Made by a program: the position numbers and the translations under genes
Shown: positions 1 through 11,545 of the stretch, in pieces
Numbering within the stretch: the stretch's first letter is position 1
Layout: each line of letters begins with the position of its first letter
The notes under the pieces: generated by a model
Databases searched by the model: none
What the model saw: the letters and a program-made list of their open reading frames with translations, nothing else
Told to the model about the DNA's origin: nothing
Source: Owenia fusiformis
Lineage: Eukaryota > Annelida > Polychaeta > Sabellida > Oweniidae
Direction: 5' to 3'
DNA length: 60,000 nucleotides
NCBI GenBank assembly: GCA_903813345.2
Contig: CAIIXF020000004.1
Span: 26,415,985-26,475,984, forward strand

Positions 1-428
1 TATTCTAATGTCAAATAATTCCTCTATATTTCACTTAATTTTACATTTCAAAACATGAACATCGTGGAATCTTACTAAAGAGTCGCGATTCGTGTCTACA
101 GCATATATTGTCTAATACTGAATACACCGCTAAGCTGCACACAGACTTGATTTATGGCCAGGAAATTATCTCAAATTAAATTATCATCAAATAAATTGTC
201 ATGGTACTCTTTTGGGTTTACAACTAAAGAGATGCATTATGGGAAATAAGTAGAAATAACCTAACCACGGTTCCTCCATGTTTGCAATGATAAATCACCT
301 GACTAATCCTTGACCAAACTCATTTTTCTCGTCAATGATGAATGATGTAACTATAATATTAGAACAGCATGGAAGTGATAAAAGGAATATCGTACCATAA
401 TATACTAACAGGCTATACATTATTCAGA
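1..428. other. AT-rich sequence, no feature seen
   Basis: No exon, repeat unit or terminal inverted repeat was recognised here. If the Rab6 assignment is right, this lies inside or downstream of the large intron after exon 3 of that gene. Confidence 0.5.
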
Positions 429-1672
429 GACATCATTTTGATACATCATTCTAATACATCATTTTGATACATCATTCTAATACATCATTCTAATACATCA
501 TTTTGATACATCATTCTAATACATCATTTTGATATTTAAATCTAATACATCATTTTGATACATCATTCTAATACATCATTCTAATATATCATTTTGATAC
601 ATCATTCTAATACATCATTTTGATACATCATCATGAGACATCATTTTGATACATCATTCTAATACATCATTTTGATATTTAAATCTAATACATCATTTTG
701 ATACATCATTCTAATACATCATTCTAATACATCATTTTGATACATCATTCTAATACATCATTCTAATACATCATTTTGATACATCATCATGAGACATCAT
801 TTTGATACATCATTCTAATACATCATTTTGATATTTAAATCTAATACATCATTTTGATACATCATTCTAATACATCATTTTGATACATCATCATGAGACA
901 TCATTGTGATACATCATTCTAATACATCATTTTGATACATCATCATGAGACATCATTGTGATACATCATCATGAGACATCATTTTGATATATCATCATGA
1001 AACATCATTTTGATACATCATTCTAATACTTCATTTTGATACATCATTTTGATATTTAAATCTAATACATCATTTTGATACATCATCATGAGACATCATT
1101 TTGATACATAATCATGAGACATCATTTTGATACATCATTCCAATACATCATTTTGATACATCATTTTGATATTTAAATCTAATACATCATTTTGATACAT
1201 CATCATGAGACATCATTTTGATACATCATCATGATACATCATTTTGATACATCATTCTTATACATCATTTTGATACATCATCATGAGACATCATTTTGAT
1301 ACATCATTTTGATACATCATTCTAATACATCATTCTTATACATCATTTTGATACATCATCACGATACATCGTTTTGATACATCATTCTAATTTATTTTGA
1401 TACATCACTCCGATATATCATTTTGATACATCACTCCAATATATCATTTTGATACATCATTCTAATACATCATTTTGATACATCATTTTGATATTTAAAT
1501 CTAATACATCATTTTGATACATCATCATGAGACATCATTTTGATACATCATCATGAGACATCATTCTAATACATCATTTTGATACATCATCATGATACAT
1601 CATTCTAATTTATTTTGATACATCACTCCGATATATCATTTTGATATATCATTCCGATACATCATTTTGATA
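429..1672. repeat. 13-bp minisatellite with higher-order structure
   Basis: About 1.2 kb of tandem 13-bp units. The two main forms are TACATCATTTTGA and TACATCATTCTAA, with minor forms such as TACATCATCATGA. A divergent block reading GATATTTAAATCTAA recurs near 531, 674, 830, 1051, 1168 and 1490, several times at multiples of about 13 bp. This shows amplification of larger multi-unit blocks. Degenerate units continue at about 1822-1915. Confidence 0.95.
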
Positions 1673-2386
1673 TAGAGTATCTATTGTATGGGTACCTGTG
1701 CAAGATCATCTATTCTTGATTAGCATTTATAATTCTTCTTTTATCAAGTCGAATGAAAACATTATCAAAGCGAATCAAAAATGGACATCTGTGCACAGTA
1801 CGAGTACAAGAAAAATTTTCTTCATTCTAATACATCATTCTGATTTCTTTCTGATATATGATTCTTTAAAATCATTTTGAAATATCATTCTTTAACATCA
1901 TTTTGAAACATCATTCTAAACTCATCACATATTTTTGTGCGATACAATGTTTAGCCAGGCTTGAAACGATTCTTTTTTCATTCAAAATTATAAGAGCTTG
2001 TTTGAATGATAGAATTTCTTGAATAAGTGTAAAATAAATGATTTTATTGATTTGTAGAATATTTGAGTTGTCCTGGTAAGATCACAGTAGAACTTTGCCT
2101 CTGAAGTAAAATATTCTATAGTTGTTAATAACTTAATCACGTTCGTAGAATTCTTCGATAACGAATCAGTTACGGTGACAAATGGCCCGCAGCATCAGAG
2201 GTACGATTTTTCTTTTTCATGATTTCACAAATTGTAGGCAAAATCTTCATGAGCTTTCTAGCGCAAATTTGTGTCAGCATCATATGTTTAAGAAAATCTA
2301 AGTGCTTACAAAGGAACAGTTCACAAGATAACAGAGTTATCAAGAGAAAAATGACCAGGTGTATTCCTGAATTTTCAAAAATCTAC
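1673..2386. other. Degenerate repeat tail and unassigned sequence
   Basis: Decayed copies of the 13-bp unit lie at about 1822-1915. The rest is AT-rich with no gene or element seen; short open frames here have no recognisable content. Confidence 0.45.
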
Positions 2387-2392
2387 CATATG

Positions 2393-2562
2393 CAGGGGTT
2401 TCACTATAATTTCTCACAACAGGCTAAATGAATTAAAGCAACAGGCAAAATTATTGGAAATCATAAAAACATGGAAAAATTATAAGTCCCTAAAAACAAC
2501 AGGTGATTTTGTGAAAACAACTGGTGAAAATTTCCTGTTGCCTGCTGCTAATGAAACCCCTG
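2393..2562. mobile_element. Short TIR element (MITE), copy 1
   Basis: A 170-bp element starts CAGGGGTTTCA and ends TGAAACCCCTG, with CATATG directly abutting both ends (2387-2392 and 2563-2568). The body contains ACAACAGG/CCTGTTG motifs, and a diverged relative lies at 7816-7970. CAGGG termini are typical of hAT elements, but CATATG is itself palindromic, so it may be a 6-bp target duplication or part of the inverted repeat. No transposase is encoded. Confidence 0.75.
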
Positions 2563-2582
2563 CATATGGGTCTTGCCTTTTT

Positions 2583-2730
2583 CACGGTATTTCTCTCTAA
2601 AATTTGAATAAACTCCTTAACTTTCTGGAACTTCTTTACAACTCAAAGTATCAACTACACGCCTGTTCACTTTATCTCACCCTAATTCCACTCTTTTCCA
2701 TGATAATTTCCATTCTAAAAACACTCCGAC
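2583..2730 (+). repeat. Dispersed repeat with AAAATTTGAATAAA core, copy 1
   Basis: The stretch begins near TTTCTCTCTAAAATTTGAAT and is followed by an AT-rich segment on CTTTAC...CTAATTCCACTC. Related copies lie at about 5515-5680 and 12190-12330. The shared AATAAA-like motif suggests a conserved 3' end of a retroelement or a decayed MITE; the class cannot be told. Confidence 0.55.
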
Positions 2731-3105
2731 CATTCTATCACAAGCAGATTTTACTCAAGGCCAAAATGATAAGTGAATCAGAACAACCTAGTTAAACCTT
2801 GCATGAATCTTGTATTTTTAGGTTCGACAGTTCAACACAATTCAGATTTGCGTAATTTCCCAAGAAACCTAATGCTCAATCTTAAGCATAAATACATCTT
2901 TGCTTCGATCAGTTGATATAATCTATTCTTCAAAGAATCCATAATTGTCTCGTACAATGTTACAAATTTAAGAATACTCGACCAGAATAATACCAATGTA
3001 CTTTTGTGCAATGAACTGCCTAGTCTTGCTCATGCAATTGACTGTACTGCCCCAACTGTAGTTACATTTTTAATAGATTATATGCTAGTTTGACACAAAA
3101 GCACT
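2731..3105. other. No feature seen
   Basis: AT-rich sequence without a recognisable exon, repeat unit or inverted repeat. Confidence 0.4.
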
Positions 3106-3480
3106 TTGGTAAGAGTTACCACTTTAGCAGATAGTTACCATTTTGAAGGAAAGTTACCACTTCTCCACTTTGATAGGTAGTTACCACTTTGACATATGGT
3201 CACCACTTTGACAGAATGTTACTACATATGCTCACCACTTTGACAGATAGTTACCACTTTGAAATATGCTCACCACTTTGACAAAAAGTTACCACTTTGA
3301 CAGAAAGTCACCACTTTGACAAAAAGTTACCACTTTGACATGTGGTCCACTCTTGCAGATAGTCACCACTTTGACAGAAAGTTCCTCTTATGTGCAGGTG
3401 GTAACCACTCCGAGCAAGTAGTTAACACTCCATGCAAAAAGTTGCCATTTATAATATAGTCACCATTTCAGCCGGGAGCT
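3106..3480. repeat. About 19-bp degenerate tandem repeat
   Basis: Repeated units of the form AGTTACCACTTTGACA(G/A)AA, with variants AGTCACCACTTTGACA and GCTCACCACTTTGACA. At least 14 units can be read, becoming degenerate after 3380. Confidence 0.85.
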
Positions 3481-5020
3481 GCCCTTTTTCATATGAAATT
3501 TCCCGAACACTTTGACCACAATGACATTCTCTTATTGGAGATTTTTATTCATGCAGAGAGTAACTTGTTGATGCTAACACCATGGGAATACAAGGCAACC
3601 ATTCATCACCCATCCACAGCTCCTACTCTCAAACCACTATGAGAAACAACTGGAATGCGTAGGTGTAGATACTTATGGAAACGTAGATGTTAAGATTAGT
3701 AGGAAAAATCAATAGTGGAAAAAGATGTCCCGCCAGAAAGGGTAAAAAGATCAGACATTGTGAAACAATTGTTACATAATGATAACAATTTGGCTGTTAA
3801 TGGTCAATTTTTGAAGAGTGGACAATGGTTTGAGCAAAAGTAGTAAATTGAGAAGTAGTAAAACAGCAAGTACTAAACACAAATTGTATAAAATTGCCCC
3901 AAGAATCACAGGCAAGGCTATTCATACAAATTTAAAGGAAAATAAGAAAGTCCATAATGCCACGTTTTATAATCTCAGAAATACATTGAATCTATGCTAT
4001 CTGAATGTTTATTAACGTAAAGGTATGTGTGAGTTCATTGAACATCAATATATAAGCACGAGTGCCAAAGGGAAAGGGAAAGTTGTAATAGAACATAGCA
4101 AGAAAAAGCAAACTCTTAGTGCATACCAGTCAAGAAAAACAAACCCCATATATCCCAAAACCATGATCTAACCTGAAAAGAAACAATGTTGAAAAGTTGA
4201 AGTCATTAATTCAACATCTTTTGGGCCTCTGCTTTTACAGTTAAACATGTCTTAGTGAACACCTGTCTCTAGTAGGCATCCTTGCTCTGCATATACTCCA
4301 CTGACTTCTTTAAATATTACCCTCTCTGTAACGAACACCTACCAACATTGAACATTTTTTCTGGGCAAAAAAAGTTTAATATGCTCAGGTTTTACTGTAC
4401 ATGTATATGAAAAGATTTATGAATGCACCATGGATCGGGATGGGCTTAAAACAAAAGACAAAGGCCTTTATTCTCATTATGCGTCAACATTTGATACACA
4501 AAAGTGATTCAGACAAGAACCATACATATTTGATAATAAACATGAAAAGCCTTTATCGTGGTCAAATCGACTGAGGAAGTTGATTTGAGTTAAAGAGTGA
4601 GAAAGAACTAATAAAGAAAAAGGCAATACATAGAAAGAATAAATTCCCTTTTGTTAAGATGGTATTCACATCTAGCTGTCTTATATGCAAAAATAGAGTC
4701 AGATATAGTAAGAACATTTGCTTTTTGTGTGGTACTTATATAGGGACTCTCACCTTGATTGTTGAGTAAAAGATGTTTTGACATCTATACAACATTAGAC
4801 TTTTAGTGCAACATTTTATGAACTTTTTAGTGAAATATTTTAGGAGATTCATTTAATTATTGGAGAAACATTTTGGTGTTCTGAATCAACTGGACATGAT
4901 GTGCTTCAGAGATTTAAATGTCTGGAGAGCATTAGATAAGATCATTGCTTTAAAATTGAAATAGAATGAAAATGAATGAAATTGCCCAAAAATATAGTAC
5001 CATCACTTAAAATTATACAA
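3481..5020. other. Unassigned sequence
   Basis: About 1.5 kb with no recognisable exon, tandem repeat or terminal inverted repeat. A 65-codon open frame at 3818-4015 has no recognisable motif and no splice context, so it is not called as a gene. Confidence 0.4.
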
Positions 5021-5021
5021 T

Positions 5022-5178
5022 AAGGCATTAACATGCAAAAATGTAACTATCTGTCATTTGTTACAAACAACAACCATCAAACACCCCTGACTGACGACCA
5101 TCAAACACCAACTGCCAGACACCAACCACTAAACACAAACTTCTAAATACCAAACAATGTTATGGTGGTGACATAAAA
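5022..5178 (+). repeat. Dispersed approx. 155-bp repeat (family S), copy 1
   Basis: Starts near AAGGCATTAACATGCAAAAA, contains CATTTGTTAC and a run of CAAACACCAACTGCCA-like units, and ends GGTGGTGACATAAAAAT. Other copies are at 11487, 18625, 25265 (minus strand) and 50709. It behaves like a SINE or MITE, but I see neither a tRNA promoter nor a clear terminal inverted repeat. Confidence 0.75.
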
Positions 5179-5514
5179 ATGCCAGAAAACAGTATCATTC
5201 AGTCACATAAAGACATTAGGTAAAATAGTCAAAAACAGAAAGAAAATTAATCACAGTAGGACCAATTGAATATATTATCAACAAGACCGATCAATGTAGT
5301 GGCAATTTAAGCCAAACATCACGGGACTGTCTTCAATTTGTCCTTAAAAGGTAATATCTGAGGTGAATCAGCGGACAGTGAAAACGCTAAATGGAAATTA
5401 CTATTCAGTCTGCGAAACAACAACCACCAATAAATCACAGTAAACAGCCTTCTAGAAAATTGACCTAGAATATGGATTAAACAGGATCGTGGTTGCCGTC
5501 TGCTTTCTTCTCAT

Positions 5515-5680
5515 GTTTATTTCATGATTTTCTCAATAAAATTTGAATAAACTACCTGATTTTCTGGCATTTGTTTACACTTTAGAATAAGGGCTTCACT
5601 TTTATCCATTTTATTTCTGGCGTTTTCTACTCATTTTCACTTATTTTTTCGTTTAAGATTTGACCACAAACAAGTTACAT
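5515..5680 (+). repeat. Dispersed repeat with AAAATTTGAATAAA core, copy 2
   Basis: Contains AAAATTTGAATAAAC followed by TGATTTTCTGGCATTTGTTT and TACTCATTTTCAC. It parallels the copies at 2583 and 12190. Confidence 0.5.
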
Positions 5681-7815
5681 TCACAGGTTGTTTTAGTCAT
5701 TTTAGACATAATCAGTAATCTGTTAACCGAAATAATCAGTGTAATTTATCGTAGAAAATCTATGCAAGTAGAAGGCACTGTACTGACTGGTAACACTCTT
5801 CTACAATAAGACTGTTCTACTGATATGCATTCATTTCAGGAAAGAACATTGGGTACCACTTTAAATAAGGCTAGAGAACGATATGAGAGAAATGCAGCAT
5901 GGTAGGACCTCCATAAACTTACACCACATTGGAAGTTAAAGAATTTAGCCATATGGGATTCTATGAAACCCTATGGGACTCTTCCCATTTGGTATACGAG
6001 ACTTAGCATATGTTGACAGTTGAAAACGGAATACAATAGTAATGATAAAATACAATTTAACAACAACAAAAACAAGAAATATCCCACTTTTTATCAAAAA
6101 ATCAAAATGGCCACCAAGTTATTTACCCAGCATGCCCAAAACCTAATCATATTGTAAGTCTGCTCTTTAATGTGTAAAATTCCAACACAATAAATGAAAA
6201 CATAGAGGGACGGCAAATTAAGCAGGATATCTATCCTATGAGAAGTTGAGTCATAAATCACAGTCAATTGCAGAACATCTCCCATAAATATACTTCATAA
6301 AACCTAACAATACTTCAAAATATTTTTTTTCAAAAATCTTAATGATTTGATTTTTGGATTTTTGCACATTTTGGGTTTTTACCTTTGTGATGCGTTAATG
6401 TATTCATTGCTTTATCTTTGACGAATTTCTTTAAACAGCATTTGGGAATCTAATAACTGAATTAGATTTTATGTCTAGTTGTGTAAGCTTGGTTCAAAGG
6501 TCCTTGAAAATACAGAGAGACGTGTCCTGAATATAAAAAATCAGGTAGCCTCGCAAAATATTAAACCAAAAGAATATTCAAAATTTTTCTTTTTCTAATA
6601 CCTACAGTTAGCACTTTTTTGACTTCACACATATATTTTAGCGCAGATCGTAGAGTGTTTTACATTTCATTTGTTGAATCTGCATTGAACTAAATGATAG
6701 ATTTTTAGGAAAATGTGAGTGAATTTGACTTCTATTTCCAACAATATTGTTCAAATATTTTTCTGTATGGCCTAAATAACATATTACAGCATGATGTAGC
6801 CCTACCTCCCCGTCAAAACCAAAGTAAATTATAATGGATTGTTAAAATACCATCTCCAAAAAAGTCAATCTTCATGATAGCAATCGCGAGATGAGTAAAC
6901 AAAGATAACGTGCTGTTTATATAATAAATAAATAAGGCACACCTAAAATCAAATCAAAATTGCTACCTCCAAATCTATCCTGGATGCTCAAAATTTTAAC
7001 AATTCATACTAAGAATCATCCCTGAAAGTTTCAAATCAATCCGCAAAGTTGACAACAGAACGAACGACAAAATCGTAGAAAATCCTACCCTTTGTGAACA
7101 TAACAGGAATAAAGCACAGCCTGAGCTGGCATATTTGCCAAAATGTCACGGCAGTCTTGTCCATTTAAAAAACAACACTAAAGAATGATAAATTGCAAAA
7201 TTAACTCTCAAGTATTCCGTGGGGACATTATTAGCACAACCTAAATGGCTATTTAGAGCAAAACCCATCATGCAAAAACCTCAATTTCCCCACAAAGTTA
7301 TTCTGTATTATATTGTCATGTGGGTGTTGCAATTGACCAGATCTTATGGACATGTCAAAAATCTGTTCCCGAAATTTGAGCTCTTCAACAGGGGAGGTGA
7401 GAATATTGTCGTTCTAGAAAGTTGTCATTTTAAACTATCGCGTACACCTCTATTGACCAGATCTTATGGACCTGTCACACTTTGGCCATGTGAGCTCACC
7501 GTTGACCATTCCCTACCATGTAAATACTTTGGGGCACGGCGGAGCACAACATAGATACACGGTGGGCAAACCAAATCGTTTTACAGCAAGATATCCCCCA
7601 TCACACCACATGCAAAAATTAATTATAAAAATAATCCCTAAAATTAACTGCAGGATGGCGAATGGCGAGCCCACATGAATAATATGACAGCTACTTTAAC
7701 TGATCGCGTATTATATTTTTGTGTAGGTGTCTTTTGTATTAAACAAACATCAAATAGGACTCTGTTATTTTGCCAAAGCTAACCAGAAAGATTCTGGCAT
7801 TGATCTTGCTTACTC
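5681..7815. other. Unassigned sequence with a short internal duplication
   Basis: No gene recognised. The 18-bp string TTGACCAGATCTTATGGA occurs at 7334 and again at 7454 (spacing 120 bp), suggesting a local duplication. An open frame of 111 codons at 7219-7554 spans both and matches nothing I recognise. Confidence 0.4.
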
Positions 7816-7970
7816 CAAGGGTTTCCCTATAATTTCTTACAACAGGCTAAATAAATGAAAAAAAGGCAAAATTAATGGAAATCATGAATATAACATGGAA
7901 AATAAGACAGGTGATTTTGTGAAAACAACCGGTGAAAATTGCCTGTTGCCTGCTGCTAATGAAACCACTG
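7816..7970. mobile_element. Short TIR element (MITE), copy 2
   Basis: Diverged relative of the element at 2393-2562: it shares CTATAATTTCT(T/C)ACAACAGG, GGTGATTTTGTGAAAACAAC and CCTGTTGCCTGCTGCTAATG. Its ends read CAAGGGTTTC and GAAACCACTG, so the terminal repeat has decayed. Confidence 0.75.
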
Positions 7971-8070
7971 TTGCTCTATCCCCAAAAGAGCGCATCTCAT
8001 CATTTCTCATCATAATGAACCATGTCTTCTCATTTGCTCCCAGTCATCATGAAGTTTGGTGATCCAGGAG

Positions 8071-8612
8071 ATCTAGATTTCCAGGAAGATGTCTATAACG
8101 GTTCCCTATAAGTGATCTAGATTTCTAGGAAGATGTCGATAGCAGTTCCCTATAAGTGATCTAGATTTCTAGGAAGATGACGATAACAGTTCCCTATAAG
8201 TGATCTAGATTTCCAGGAAGATGTCGATAACAGTTCCCTATATGTGATCTAGATTTCTAGGAAGATGTCGATAGCAGTTCCGTATAAGTGATCTAGATTT
8301 CCAGGAAGATGTTGATAACAGTTCCCTATAAGTGATCTAGATTTCTAGGAAGATGTCGATAACAGTTCCCTATAAGTGATCTAGATTTCTAGGAAGATGT
8401 CTATAACAGTTCCCTATAAGTGATCTAGATTTCCAGGAAGATGTCGATAACAGTTCCTTCTAAGTGATCTAGATTTCTAGGAAGATGTCGATAACAGTTC
8501 CCTATAAGTGATCTAGATTTCTAGGAAGATGTCGATAACAGTTCCCTATAAGTGATCTAGATTTCTAGGAAGATGTCTAAAATAGTTCCCTATATGTGAT
8601 CTAGTTTTCCAT
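8071..8612. repeat. 44-bp minisatellite, about 12 units
   Basis: Tandem array of a 44-bp unit containing GTGATCTAGATTTC(T/C)AGGAA followed by GATGTCGATAACAGTTCCCTA. Units differ only by scattered single changes, so the array is fairly homogeneous. CTAGATTTCTAG inside each unit can form a small hairpin. Confidence 0.95.
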
Positions 8613-8719
8613 TTATCATATTTCTTCTCAGCTATGAGATTTCATATTTTGTATAAGGTCCGGTAATCATCAGATTGAGATTCAGACGCAGATGTCAATG
8701 TTCCTTGTTCATAAGATAT

Positions 8720-8885
8720 CAGGCCCATAACCAGGGAGTTTGGCCAAAAATTCTTTCAAAACCATGTAGTTTTTCACCTTTCTAAGCACTTTTGAAGTGA
8801 TTTTAAGGCCGAAGTTGTCAAATAAGACTGGAATTTTTTCAAAAGTGACCACCCCCAACCTTGGTACAAGCTGGCTACAGGCCTG
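8720..8885. mobile_element. MITE with CAGGCC termini, copy 1
   Basis: A 166-bp element starting CAGGCCCATAACCAGG and ending GCTGGCTACAGGCCTG. The flanks GATAT (8715-8719) and GACAT (8886-8890) match at 4 of 5 positions. A second copy lies at 26391-26575. The CAGG termini and short duplication are hAT-like. Confidence 0.8.
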
Positions 8886-8953
8886 GACATTTTATGAATT
8901 TGAAGTCAATATGATGACAAGTTCTCTTATAACTATCTTCTTAATCATGATAT

Positions 8954-9803
8954 CACCCTATGCAGACAGAGCCTGTGGGAAATATTGGGTGCGGCGCAAA
9001 TGAGCGGAGGGTGCGGAGCTAACGGTCATTTTTGAATTTAAAATTGGGATATTTCTGAAACTAAGCCGTTTTGGGACTTCAAATATACCAAGATATGTGT
9101 ATTTGACACCAAATATCAATAAAATTGTGAAAATAGTAGTGCAATTCATTTTATAGCGACCCAGTATGCCTTAAACATTTCCCAGACCTATATATTTTGA
9201 GACTATCCTTTTAATACTGCGTCCCCAGCATTCATAAAAAATGGTGTTCAAGATACACTACCCATGCAAATTATTTTTGCATCTTGGAAGCCAGGCAGTA
9301 TCTGTGTGATTTTATAAAAATTCGGAAATGTTTTTCAGATATGAGCCCCCTCTAAATATTGGGTGCGGAGGTACGTTTATGGAGCTCCTCCGCACCCAAT
9401 ATATAGAGGGGGCTCATATCTGAAAAACATTTCCGAATTTTTATAAAATCACACAGATACTGCCTGGCTTCCAAGATGCAAAAATAATTTGTATAGATAG
9501 TGTACCTTGAACACCATTTTTATGAATGCTGAGGACTCAGTATTAAAAGGATAATTTCAAAATATATAGGTCTGGGAAAGGTTTAAGGCACACTGCGTCG
9601 CTATAGAATGAATTGCGCTACTATTTTCACAATTGTATTGATATTTGGTGTCAAATACACATATCTTGGTATATTTGAAGTCCCAAAACGGCTTAGTTTC
9701 AGAAATATCCCAAATTTAAATTCAAAAATGACCGTTAGCTCCGCACCCTCCGCTCATTTGCTCCGCACCCAATATTTCCCACAGGCTCTGTCTGCATAGG
9801 GTG
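8954..9803. mobile_element. 850-bp fold-back element with 5-bp target duplication, copy 1
   Basis: Almost the whole element is one inverted repeat: left arm 8954 to about 9380, right arm to 9803. Termini are CACCCTATGCAGACAGAGCC and its reverse complement. Perfect 5-bp repeats GATAT flank it (8949-8953 and 9804-9808). A near-identical element is at 38377-39230 with a different 5-bp flank. The open frames in each arm are mirror images and match nothing I recognise. CAC ends plus a 5-bp duplication are compatible with Transib-type mobilisation; a 5-bp-TSD hAT group is the alternative. Confidence 0.9.
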
Positions 9804-9808
9804 GATAT

Positions 9809-10618
9809 GTCACTATATTTTTCCTTGTTATGTGTGGTGATCCAAAAAATCTCAAATACTATGAGTTTTAAGATCTTTCATCTCTGCTGGTATTTCATCT
9901 TATACAGGGGCTCATAAAACTTGAAGAGATGATACCTGTGAGATGATAATCTGTGCCAGTATTAACATTAATGGAGAGACAATAGATTATCTATATGCCT
10001 ATTATGTAATACATAGATACGTGCAAGTAATACATGATAACTATTTAGTTAATAACTCATCTCAGGATGAACTCATGCAAAACAGTTTTTTCATACTATC
10101 TTGTTACTAGGGAAACTGAAAATATGATGAGTATCAAAATGACTATTCCAAATCATCTAATAAAAGGGTGCGTCATTATGGTTGTTACCATGGAAATCAT
10201 GATGTAATAGTAGACCGAAAACAAAACAAAATTGTTAATTTGTAACTATTTCATACAAAAAAAGTTTTAAAATGGACGTTATGGTCTACCATTACTTTTA
10301 CCAAATTGTATGAATTAAATATTATCAAATTGTAAAAAAATGAATATGACCGTAGCCAAGAGATCAATAAAAAAGAAGAAGAAGGGATAGACACAAAATT
10401 TGAAGTTTTTCAAAATGATAATTTTACATAAATTTAGTTTTTCTGTACCTTATATCATCAAATAGCTTCTACATTTAATCAGGTGTCTTTTTCAGGACAA
10501 CATTTAGATTGCAACAGACACAATGGCATGCTTCATGAAGAAATTACTTCCAATATCACAAACTGCTCCTTCTACTTCCAATGATTGAGAAGTTTTTCAA
10601 TAAAAACTTAGTACTTAC
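9809..10618 (-). other. Rab6 intron 3 (5' part), no element recognised
   Basis: Sequence downstream of Rab6 exon 3 on the minus strand. It begins with the donor GTAAGT (10618-10613). GTTACCATGGAAAT near 10185 resembles an RFX X-box. The rest is AT-rich without recognisable features. Confidence 0.45.
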
Positions 10619-10672
10619 TGTTCTATCTTCTAAGTACATTGTTTTTGAGAGGAAATCTATGCCTATAGTTGC
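10619..10672 (-). CDS. rab6: Rab6 small GTPase, coding exon 3
   Basis: Encodes 18 residues, ATIGIDFLSKTMYLEDRT, which follow directly on exon 2 and are essentially identical to residues 44-61 of animal Rab6. They cover switch I with the effector threonine and the following beta strand. The exon is preceded by the acceptor TTTTCAG and followed by a perfect donor GTAAGT; it is in phase 0 on both sides. I found no later exon (WDTAGQE, NKTD, SAK or the CxC prenylation tail) at lower coordinates, so they should lie beyond the left edge and intron 3 exceeds 10.6 kb. Confidence 0.93.
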
Positions 10673-10689
10673 CTGAAAATAGAAAAACA

Positions 10690-11030
10690 ACAATATGGTA
10701 AAACTGGTAGAGTGGAATAGTAGAACACTTTCAAAGTTCCCTGTAATGTGGAACACCTCTCTAAGAAAAACACCTTTTTAGTGTCCCATGACCAGATGAC
10801 TTAACAATAAAATCTCTAAAATAGAACACCTCTGTAAAGTAGAACACCTCTGTAAATGAAACACATCTGTAAGTGGAACACCTTTTTTGAGTACCTTGGC
10901 ATACTGAACCTCTATAAGTGGAACAGCGGCAAAGTGGAACAGCTGCAAAGTGGAACAGCTGCAAAGTGGAACAGCCACAAAGAGTCAAACAATTTTCAAT
11001 GTTCAAAAGGTGTTCCACTTATAAAAGTTT
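10690..11030. repeat. Degenerate tandem repeat, GTGGAACACCTCT-like
   Basis: Units around GTAGAACACCTCTGTAAA and GTGGAACAGCTGCAAA repeat many times in Rab6 intron 2, beginning just upstream of exon 3. Similar AGAACACCTC strings occur near 18540 and 26285, so the unit may derive from the end of a DNA transposon. The overlapping open frames on both strands are products of the repeat. Confidence 0.8.
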
Positions 11031-11486
11031 TGATGTAACTGATTAATAAATAATGAATTATTTAAATATGCTCCAGGGAGCCTTAATAAGCTCCATGATT
11101 CAGTGAGCTGAATGCCTTAAAAAGTAGCTGCCACAGTCTTTAATGGGAGTTTCAATATGAAATGAATGTCAGGTACTTATGAAAGCATAGAATTCAGTGA
11201 ATGCTATTTGGATCGAGTAGCTTAATTTTGATTAATCTAATCTGTTTGTGGCTAGTAGCTTGTAGATGAAGCTCTCCTTTCGAGGCAAAATCTGAAACTT
11301 TTGGAGAAGGCAATCTATGCAATCTATTGTGAAGGGTTAATGTATATAATATATATTATAGTATAAATGGTAATGTTGTCTGCTAGCTACAGCATGAAAA
11401 TGTCACAATGACCTTCTGAGGTGTCAGTATCAGCTATTGTAGTGATGAATTATTTCATAGAATGAGATGCACTGGATTGAATGGAA
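11031..11486. other. Rab6 intron 2, no feature seen
   Basis: AT-rich sequence without recognisable exon or repeat. Confidence 0.4.
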
Positions 11487-11545
11487 ACAAGGCATTAACA
11501 TGTAAAATGTCACCACCTGCCATTTGTTACAGACAGCAAAATGAA
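11487..11545 (+). repeat. Dispersed repeat family S, 5' fragment
   Basis: Contains AACAAGGCATTAACATGTAA and CACCACCTGCCATTTGTTAC, matching the first third of the copies at 5022, 18625 and 50709; the rest is missing. Confidence 0.7.

Noticed and set aside
429-1672. CRISPR-like array of short repeats
   Set aside because: Units are contiguous without spacers and the DNA is clearly from an animal genome.
8958-9799. 63-codon frames beginning MNC(T/A)TIFTI, seen four times (8958, 9608, 38381, 39035)
   Set aside because: They are mirror images within the two fold-back elements; recurrence comes from the inverted repeat, not from protein conservation.
1-10618. Remaining Rab6 exons
   Set aside because: Searched by eye on the minus strand for WDTAGQE (GTRTCCCA on the plus strand), NKTD and the CxC end; none found, so they probably lie beyond the left edge.
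10761-11018. 85-codon Cys-rich frame
   Set aside because: Produced by the GTGGAACAGCTGC tandem repeat; open on both strands for that reason.
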